Positions 55,501 to 64,000 of a stretch of DNA of 64,000 bases are shown piece by piece; position 1 is the stretch's first letter; each line of letters starts with the position of its first letter. This stretch comes from Chondrilla cf. caribensis (lineage: Eukaryota; Porifera; Demospongiae; Chondrillida; Chondrillidae): assembly GCA_964020155.1 (NCBI GenBank), contig OZ026549.1, forward strand, positions 3,206,133 to 3,270,132, written 5' to 3'. The notes under the pieces were generated by a model. That model ran no database searches. It was not told the origin of the DNA and was given only the letters and a program-made list of their open reading frames with translations. Made by a program: the position numbers and the translations under genes.

Positions 55501-58426
55501 TCATAAAGGATGTGTTGAGTTAGAGGTGAAATAGGATTTTACAGGTGAGAAATACAGTGGAGTCATTTTATTATCAATGTCAAAATTAGTCTCAGTCACC
55601 GTTCCTGTTGACCTATGTGGGTACAGTAAACAAAAGAAGGAAATGGTACAGATCAATTTTACACAAATTGTAAAACACACCAGTTGACATTCTATTACCA
55701 TACCATTATATAGAGCATGTACATACCAGCATTGGAAGACTACATGCATTCATACTAACAACTCTTTAATTGTCTTGAAGACTGTAAACTACATATCCAC
55801 ACACATCTCATAAGAATAATAGAGGTTATGCACTTATGCCACGATTTAACGTCACCATACGTCATTGAGTGAGTGGCAAGAATGTACATGCTTGAATAGA
55901 GAATGGCGAATTCAATGATTGTATCAATGGAGAAAACTCATTTCAGGCAATTAAAAGCTTTGGTTAGGGTTTAAAGTTTTTTAAGGCTAGATTTGTCATA
56001 GGTTGCTGGGAAGAGCCTATTTTCAATCAGAGGCACCAGAAATCTTTAACTGAATGATAGGGCTAAAATCGGTATCGACTCGAGAGTCCCACGGCACAAC
56101 AACTCCTTATCAATAAAAAGTTCCTATTCTATAGTACGTAGCAGTACCATGTCTTGCCATTCAATGACATCATAAGACGTATACCTGATGTCAAGTGCAT
56201 AACCTCTATAGTGCAGGCATACATATGTACAGCCATGTACACCTGATACTGCTATAAATGCATGACAAACATGTTATTGAATAATACCAAAGCTCTCACC
56301 TATGGAGTTGTGTGGCCTGGTACCTCATCCAGACCAATTGCTGCCATTTTGTACCATTCAGCATGAACTCCTGAGGAAAGCAGTAATGTGGATATAGTGC
56401 TGAAATTAAGAGTACACTACAATTCTATTGAAAGTGTGCAACAGTATACTGTACCATTTGAAATTTCTGTTCATGGGAAATTTCCAACTTCCGATTCTTA
56501 CGATGTGCTCCACTTCCAGCCGGGAGGAATCGATAGGAGACCAGTCCAGCAGTGACCTGCAAGGGACACCACAGCAGGTCATGAGGGTATTTCGCCATTA
56601 TATACTGCTGTGTATTGGAAGAGTATTTCTAAACACAGTCGAATTAACCTGTTCAGTACATATGTACGTATGCACCTTGAAGGGTACACCAAACCAGCAA
56701 CTCTTATCGGAAGTACGTACTTGCTATCAGTACTAGTTGACAAACCCACATGCATAACGTGTAAATTTTGGGTAACCAAAATATTTGTCATTTGTCACAG
56801 GCATGTTGGGATACACACTAATTGGCGATGAAATGTGACGGATTCTTATTACCCATGATCATTACTGATGAAAACACAATTAGTAGGTATTTGCTTTATG
56901 GAGAAACATCCATAGTGTACATGGCCATGATCAGGTGAGGTGGCTTACTGACCATGAGTGTGTACTTACACGGTAATTATTAAGCACATTGCACTGCATA
57001 CAAGGTGTCTGCGGCATGTCAGTATACACATATGCGCGAGTACAGTGCAAAAGAAAGCTAGTGCTAATGGATAGTTCTTGACAAATAATCGTTGTGAAGT
57101 TATAGTTTTTCTGAGAATCTGCCAAACGAAAATCAAACAGGGTAAATATATTTTCTACTACAGAATGACAAATAACTATGGAATACCTATAGCTTTTCAA
57201 TCGAAGTGCTTGTTTGTCGATTATGATGGCACTTCTGAAGACAGTTTAAATAAAGGCAGTTAGATTCTGTGCCCTGTGCTTTACTATTATGGTAAATAAT
57301 TGTGAGAAGTCCGGGACATTCACCAATCTATGCTAAATGCACTGGATGATTCAGGGCAGTTGGCAATCATAAAGAATAATAAAATTTCACAAGAAAGGTT
57401 TGTAGGAGCTTAAAAACTATCTGGAAGCTGTTGACACTTTTCATAGGCAAAAGTGTATGCCTTCGAATGGCACGATTTTGTGCATTTTAGGTACCCTTTG
57501 TGTTATTTCGTCCACCATTATCAGTTAGGTATTGCTTAACAGCTAAAGCTTATCCATGAACTGAAAAATGCTAAAGGAAATTGGTGTTACCTTTTTCCAC
57601 ACTGTACAGTATGTCATAGTGTACAATGCAGTTAATACACATGAATACACATGTATATGCATGCATATGACATCGTTGTCTGTACAACACATGTTCACAG
57701 CATGCAAACATTCACACAGGTGTGTATATGAAAATGGGACAATATCACCACTTTACTCATAACAAGAGATAGTGTATGTACGCATATGCAATACGTTTGT
57801 CAAAACATGTATGCATGTACGTACGTACAAGTACACCTTTTGGGCATTAACCAAGTAACCCACGGTACAGAATACAACCGTTCACACAAGTATGGTACGC
57901 ATGTGCAATTTGATGTAATAGACACATTTAAATAGGTGATTGTCAGTGTAGAAAATCATAATTACCAATGACAAGAATATCTATCAAATGATCATACTTT
58001 GTTTCCAACAACTCTGTACTGCCCACTCAGAATGATGTTAGAACTCTTCTGTTTGTGTATCAATTTACCAACACAGGTTGCTGGTTCCTCTGGTGACGTC
58101 AAGTACAGAACTGAACCTTTGAAATAGGAACAATGAACAAGCTCACATAATACATTGCATTGAACATTTACATATCAACAATAATTCCCACAAATACATC
58201 CTTTTGAGCATGAGTCAGATGAAAAGGAATAAAAATTGAATAGAAATCGCAACAAAACGATTACCACTAAACAGAAGAGTGCTAACATTGTTCTGAGTGG
58301 ACAGTACAAAGTTGTTGGTAACAAAGTATGAACATTCGATAAATGATTTGATACATCTTTCAAGAGAAATGGGAGCATGTAAGGTCCACTTAAAGTGGAG
58401 ATAAAAGTTTTAAATTCCTTGTATGT

Positions 58427-58486
<60 letters not shown>

Positions 58487-58511
58487 CTACACCTACACAC
58501 ACACACACACA

Positions 58512-58591
<80 letters not shown>

Positions 58592-58600
58592 CACACACAT

Positions 58601-58653
<53 letters not shown>

Positions 58654-61546
58654 ATCTGGGAAAAATCGGAGAAATCTGTAGTATGTAACAAGATGAAAGG
58701 GCTTGTAAAAATTGTCCAGTGAGTTTTCTCCAGGACGGATATAACTTGTTTTACTGATGTAACAGCCTGTGGAAATGCACAAGGCATGAAATGAAATATA
58801 AAATCTATGATTATAAGAGTATTTCTCTCCAACTTTACACATACATAATTGAACTAATGATGGTCATAATTGAAGATGATTGAACCCATGTAAAGTACAA
58901 CACAGACACTTGATACTTATGTCTAACTTCATGACTATGATGAAAATGAGTTCAAGGTACATAAATGTACACATATACACATACGTACCATGAAAGTGAA
59001 CATGAGGAGTTTTGAGAAATAGTAGTCTCCATGATCCACCATACTTATCAGGGTCTACATCCTTCCATAATCTAGCACATACAAGCAATGTATGTGATCC
59101 ATCCACTCTACACACAAATCCACCAAGGCTATGTACGTATAATATATATTGCCATAATACATGTGTACACACTGTACATATGTATGTATGTATATACAGT
59201 GAATACTCATTATTCCGCAGGCAATTTGTTTTCAAAGAATATGGTGGATTAACAAGTTTGGCAGATCAACTGGATATTCATTGGTACTTGTACATCATAT
59301 TGGTACTGGGAAATTACATGTGGCAGATTGAAAGGTTTGGTGGATAAAGCGGTGGCGGATTGATAATTCACTGTACATACACTAGGTGTGCAACATCAGG
59401 TACACAATAGTATTGAACAAACCTTCTACAGGCTTTTTGCCAAATAATTGGATCATGTGCTAACAAATAGAACCCTTTACATACCTACATAGGTAAGGGG
59501 TGATATGCATAATTACATAAATTCAATTCATTTGTATGTATATACGTACATATCTCAGAGTTGTTGTGACGTTTTACAGACAATGCGATAATTAATAACA
59601 CCAGAATGTGTACAGAAGTGAGTAAATTTCAAAAACAACACAAACACACGTGTATGGATTTAGTTATGTAATGAACTCATTTATCTCAAGCAAATCATCC
59701 TACAAGACACATCTATGTACATGTACGTAAATACACATTATGCAAGACACATCTACGTGTATGTACGTAAGTACACATTACGCAAGACACATCTACATGC
59801 ATGTACGTAGGTACACATTATGCAACTAACATACGTGTACGGACACATTTTACCATGAACACCTGTACACATGCATGCAACATCTCTGTCACAAACACAC
59901 ACACACATGCATGCATGCACAAGCATGTGTGCACATACAAGCAGGCATTATGGTGAAAACAGAGCACATACGTACCAGAGAAAACTGTTCCAAGCAGTGG
60001 AGGTGTAGGTCTGAAGACACAATCCAGCAGACAATGTGCAGCATCACATCAGGGGTGAGAGCAGACATGTGTGTTCTCTATGTGTACAATGAAACGTTGG
60101 AAAATATGACTTTGCAGGGAAAGAGGCTGGCTGCACAAGGCTAATGATGAACTTCATGGGCTGCATCAGTGACCTGCAGAGCCTGACTTACGCAAACTAT
60201 GATCCACCAATCGACCACATAGGGTAAACACAGGTACTTTGCAGGTCTTGTGGAAACTTTGTACATACTTTACAGTCTTGTATACGTACCACATGTATGT
60301 ATAACCATTTGCACGAAATATTTACGCTTCAAGAATCAGCACTCCTTCACAAAAGCAAAGTTTCCTCTCTGCATCCTACCAGGTGTACGATGCCAGGAAG
60401 AAATGATTACAAGCAGTGATAATTCTATCATATGGCTATTTGTGATATTTAGATAATTAATGTCAAAATTAGCACACAAGAGGTATCAATAAGTGTGCAC
60501 ACACCTTGGTTGCAATCTGAGGTTCACAGTGTTTCCTCAAGGATAGGTTCCCAAGCATTTGTAAAATATCCTCTCTGCAACTGTTATCTGTCACCTCTTC
60601 TGAACCATGCGTGTCTGTACGACACATACACAACAGATAGTAACACTAGGTAGGTATAAAAGTAGTTCATTTAATACCTGCTCTGGTATCTTCGGGTTGA
60701 GATGTTGAATTGGAGAAGTCATACTGCCATTCTATGTCCGGGACTAGCTTGGTAGCCTCTCTATAAAGCATCATCGCCATATACGAATCACCAGCTCTCT
60801 CAGCTGTCACTCCCTTGAGATATAACTCCTTTGCCTTAACGTTGATTGAGGTTTGGACATCCCGTTCCTCTTTGGTTTCCTTCTTTAGTCCTTCTGCATT
60901 AGAATGCCTGGATCCAATTTCTTCTCTCCACTTCTGTCGAAATTGTACAAGTTCTTCGTTGTCGTCCTCATTTGCCTGAGAAAATGCAATATCATCAAAA
61001 CATAACGTTGATACAATTGCCTACTTGAAGACACACAACAAGTATACTCAATATCTGAATGTGAATATATTTGTCTATGATGAGAGTTATGCAAGATCTC
61101 AAGTTTGATTGTGTGATGAAGTCATTGCATTGTTCTATTTTAAAGAACCTTCAATTAATTGCTTACACACCACTCCCCAGGGAGCCTATTCAGACATCAT
61201 TATATAGACTAATGAAGGTATATTTTTATGGTGATCACATGAACTCACACTAGGTCATAGAAGAGGGAGTTGGTGAAAAGTGTTTACGGCTTTGTTTGAC
61301 CATAGATACTCTAACCATAGACTCTCTATACTACGTAGTATAGAGTGTCTGTGCTCAAACAGCGGAGTATCTATGGTATGAGGGGTTAAGCAATAGCTCT
61401 TTACAGGGCGAGGTACAGAAAAGTCATCCAGGATACGATAAGTGGTGATGATATTGTGAGTAAAATATCAAACCTACGTCTGTCGTGGGATGCTCCGCCT
61501 GGGAAATGTCCGGTTTTCCTTGTTCCTCTTGTACGCCGGCTTCCAT
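55501..61546 (-). CDS. FBXO9: F-box only protein 9 (11 exons, 425 aa)
   Basis: Minus-strand exons: 61546-61478, 60975-60678, 60614-60505, 60077-59976, 59484-59423, 59107-58989, 58766-58653, 58116-57998, 56556-56455, 56370-56300, 55612-55501. All have AG/GT borders, phases agree, and the total is 1278 bp (426 codons with stop); human FBXO9 is about 447 aa. FBXO9 is a substrate-recognition subunit of SCF (SKP1-CUL1-F-box) ubiquitin ligases. The N-terminal TPR-like region has [15 protein letters not shown] and [20 protein letters not shown]. The F-box is [21 protein letters not shown]...LEQFSL, then [16 protein letters not shown]. The C-terminal domain has [29 protein letters not shown] and YLTSPEEPA, ending [18 protein letters not shown]. 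The start [11 protein letters not shown] is the only ATG in frame before exon 1 joins exon 2. It is the one clearly conserved cellular gene here. Confidence 0.92.
58429..58652. repeat. (CA)n array abutting an FBXO9 splice donor
   Basis: About 220 bp of CA repeats with ACAAAACTACACCTACAC and CATA/CAAA interruptions. On the FBXO9 strand it is (GT)n, and its first GT at 58652-58651 is the donor of the exon ending at 58653. Confidence 0.95.
59197..59373. mobile_element. Tigger-like MITE, 177 bp
   Basis: Starts CAGTGAATACTCATTATTCC and ends AATTCACTG, flanked by TA at 59195-59196 and 59374-59375. Inner parts such as GGTGGATAAAGCGGTGGCGG match (inverted) the left end of the elements at 51366 and 63171. 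It sits in an FBXO9 intron. Confidence 0.75.
59703..59822. repeat. 40-bp minisatellite, three units
   Basis: CAAGACACATCTA starts at 59703, 59743 and 59783. Each unit continues GTACGTAxxTACACATTAxG with few changes. Located in an FBXO9 intron. Confidence 0.9.
61303..61380. repeat. Small foldback in FBXO9 intron 1
   Basis: ACCATAGATACTC near 61311 pairs with GAGTATCTATGGT near 61366, and a perfect core CTATACTACGTAGTATAG lies between them. Confidence 0.7.
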
Positions 61547-63734
61547 TTTATTTTAGAAAACGAGTACAAGCAGACGCAATCGGGAACGGAAACAGTTCAT
61601 GAAGCCATAGCAACGAAACATACGGACGGAGGTTCAGCCCGTACATTATTGCCTATGTCTACAGAAGTTACTCGTTTGACCGATGCCCAAAGGGACACCC
61701 TCAACACAATCCTAGTACCTCACCTATCACTGGACAGTCCGTTAACACAATGTGGCGACCATCAAACCATTACCGACAAAGGAACAAAGAAGACAGAAAT
61801 TTCGTTGAAGGAGACCAGCAGAGCTAGCACTGATGATGGTACGATCAAACATGGCCATGTCGTCAAAACTACCACCATTGCTACCGAGAATAAGAAGCGT
61901 CCAGTTGTTGCGAGAAAAAGCTCGGAGCGGTTCGCATCGAAGCACGCACCCCCTCCCTCCCCTCCAGACCCTAACTCAGGTTAGTCCTCGTCGAATTGGG
62001 CATTTGGAACATGTAATGTGTGTTACATATACGGTACACGCGTTACACTGCACACGGTACAGACCCTCACTCAAGTTACATGTCGGATTAGTCATTTGGC
62101 ATAATATGTATGTAATGTCCATTACACATGTACAGTACACACGTTTCACGGCGTATGTTATACTATGGACCCTAACTCGTGTTAATTGTGGGATTAATGG
62201 TCATTTGGTGTGTAATGTACATTACATACATTATGTTCAGCACACAGTAAAGGCCCTTACTTACATAGGTTAGTCGATGGTGCATTGCTCCAGCACTGGC
62301 AAAGTGGAGTAAATACAATACTATGACACTCGCTCTATGTCCTTGGGGCACAATGTACCATACTGGTACGGCATGCATACATACATGTGTAGCACCATTG
62401 TTAGCTAGTGTGTTTACGGCTAAGTCTACCTACCCATCTATTATGATATGTTAAATTGTATAATCCCCTTGATTCTCATGTAAGTTTAAGATGAACAGTG
62501 TACGGTTTACTCCCAGAAAAATTGTGAATAACTAGGACATGGAAACAAGTGGCCGACTTACTGACAATCAGATTTATTCAAGCCACTGGGTCCCATTACC
62601 AGTAGAATGTTATACTAAAGTTGACCTTGTACGTAAGTTGGCACTCTGACATAGAAAACTACTTGAAGTACGTATTTTGCGAAACTGTAATATATATGAG
62701 GTATAGGGCCGGCATTTTGTTTTTGCATCATCCCTACATATGGAGTGATATCGCACTCTATGATTAACCACTACTGTACATTACCAAATTTGGATGTGTC
62801 CCCCTGAGACTGGTATGACCAAGGAGACGTACCAATTTTACCGAGGTGCTTAATATTAAATAATATGTTTACATTCATGATAGAACTGTAACTAATAAAA
62901 ATCACCTCAGTGATGGGAATGTTACTTTTCAGTCCCAGGCACATTGACGTGCATATGTGCACTGTGACAGTCTGTACATATTCAATATCAAATTAGGACC
63001 ATCTCACAAATGAGCCAACTTTGACTAATCTCACAGTTATATGGTTTCAATTGTGAGGTTGTACTGTATATGTACACATGTATCCTGTTCAGTGGCAACA
63101 ACGATACATAGAATATAAATTCCCTGAGCTCCCCAAATGTGACAATTGATTACTCAATTATACGTAGTTACAGTGAATTCTCATTAATCCGCCACCACTT
63201 TATCCACCAAACCTTTTAATCCGCCACAATTTCCCAATGCCAATATAATGTACAAGTACCAATGAATATCCCGTTAATCCACCAAACTCATTAATCCACC
63301 ATATTCTTTGAAAACGAATTGTGGTGGATTAATGAGAATTCGAGTAAGTTGCTAGTCAGGATACGTACATACGTAAATATACCATTAGGAAGGATACACA
63401 GGAAATGGATCCTGCCTAATGGTGATATACGTACATACTTGTATCATTTATATTTGCAAGCAATATGTACTTTTGTATCATATGCACAAAGGGAAACAAA
63501 AGTAAATGAGACAAGTGTTATTTAACTCCTATTATCCCCTAGCTGTATTGGTGTAGTGCCTTGTGTAAGCTTTACCCCCAGTGTTGTATAAAATTATCAT
63601 TTATGTACATAATTTCAGCTATGTACCTTTGTTGACTTCAGAAGCCAAGTCAGTTTGTATCAAGCGGATGCAGGCTAGACTGGAGATTTGGGACGACGAA
63701 CTGCACAGGATAGCAAAGACGAAAAAAGAAGATG
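61490..63734 (+). CDS. 5' part of an unrecognised gene divergent from FBXO9
   Basis: Exon 1 runs from an ATG at 61490 or, in frame, 61655 to 61979 (CTCAG|gttagt, phase 1). A second exon, 63642-63734, is 93 bp in phase 1-1 with a good pyrimidine tract and donor gtgagt, encoding EAKSVCIKRMQARLEIWDDELHRI. The gene continues past the window. From 61490 the start looks like a signal peptide ([16 protein letters not shown]), but those codons are antisense to FBXO9 exon 1, so this may be coincidence. From 61655 the protein begins MSTEVTRLTDAQRDTL. Exon 1 is polar, Thr/Lys-rich and ends in PPPSPPDPNS. CpG content is raised, as at a shared promoter. No family is recognised. Confidence 0.5.
61967..62265. 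repeat. ~100-bp tandem repeat, three units, starting in exon 1 of the divergent gene
   Basis: GACCCTAACTCAGGTTA at 61967, GACCCTCACTCAAGTTA at 62062 and GACCCTAACTCGTGTTA at 62168 each begin a unit with GTCATTTGG, ATGTAATGT and ATTACA blocks. Unit one spans the last 13 bases of the exon and its splice donor, so later units carry decayed donor copies. Confidence 0.8.
62266..63641. other. Intron of the divergent gene
   Basis: AT-rich DNA with the MITE at 63171-63344. No further exon is convincing, but short ones could be missed. Confidence 0.4.
63171..63344. mobile_element. Tigger-like MITE, third copy of the family
   Basis: CAGTGAATTCTCATTAATCC at 63171 after a TA, then GCCACCACTTTATCCACCA. 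The right end GGATTAATGAGAATTCGAG is an inverted match whose last bases are degenerate. It is of the same family as 51366 and 59197. Confidence 0.7.
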
Positions 63735-64000
63735 GTGAGTTGTGGCCTGTATCTCTTGGTTAACAGAATCATTGAATTTCCCAATGAATGACAAGTAACA
63801 GACATGCACCAATGTACATCAAGGGATTTGTTCTTCCTTCGGCTGTTGTTATCCTCGTCCACGAAGTGTTTCCGTGTTTTGTTAGGATTCGATGATTATC
63901 TGCCAATACAATAGCGAACATAGCTCGATTTCGATAGCGCTTGTTCGAATTCATTGCAGTTCCGTAAATCTGTTCCTACGTACTTCCGTACTTCACGTTA

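Noticed and set aside
57078..57263. Additional FBXO9 exon or embedded gene near 57.0-57.3 kb
   Set aside because: FBXO9 exons at 58116-57998 and 56556-56455 already join in phase 0 in the family order. Open frames between them show no matching domain.

Overview
The window is animal (metazoan) nuclear DNA: AT-rich, intron-containing, with split genes, very long (CA)n/(TG)n microsatellites and many mobile-element remnants. A complete F-box protein 9 (FBXO9) gene, Ig/FN3 receptor genes and a DIRS-type retroelement fit an early-branching invertebrate; a demosponge is my best guess. The species assignment is inference, not something the sequence proves.

Layout. 1-0.4 kb: decayed retroelement tail. 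1.9-8.1 kb (+): two damaged tandem copies of an Ig / Cys-pair domain / FN3 receptor, the first cut by a Tigger/pogo element (3399-4989), the second with frameshifts and stops but with an intact membrane/tail exon carrying YxxL motifs. 8.1-18.8 kb: gene-poor, with foldback elements, a perfect 231-bp palindrome, duplications and MITEs. 18.86-23.46 kb (-): a DIRS-like tyrosine-recombinase retroelement with three open frames. 24.3-30.65 kb (+): the intact receptor paralogue, reconstructed as seven exons (719 aa). 31.2-35.75 kb (+): further phase-1 membrane exons and an FN3-stalk-membrane module that could be separate genes or alternative 3' ends. 32.5 kb: Penelope-like element fragment. 37.45-38.39 kb (-): single-exon 7TM receptor. 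39.2-42.5 kb (-): a Ser/Thr-rich type I membrane protein (three exons, 613 aa). 43.5-54.2 kb (-): a second mucin-like membrane protein whose ectodomain is built from an array of duplicated 48-99 bp mini-exons. 55.5-61.55 kb (-): FBXO9, eleven exons, 425 aa. 61.49 kb to the end (+): first exons of an unrecognised gene overlapping the FBXO9 5' end antisense.

How it fits together. In every reconstructed cell-surface gene here the signal-peptide exon, ectodomain exons and membrane/tail exon are joined through phase-1 introns, so exons can be duplicated, skipped or exchanged without breaking the frame. The window therefore reads as a cluster of shuffling, duplicating cell-surface genes next to one conserved housekeeping gene. 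FBXO9 uses mixed intron phases, which serves as an internal contrast. All gene models were made by hand from splice signals and reading frame; none has transcript support here.
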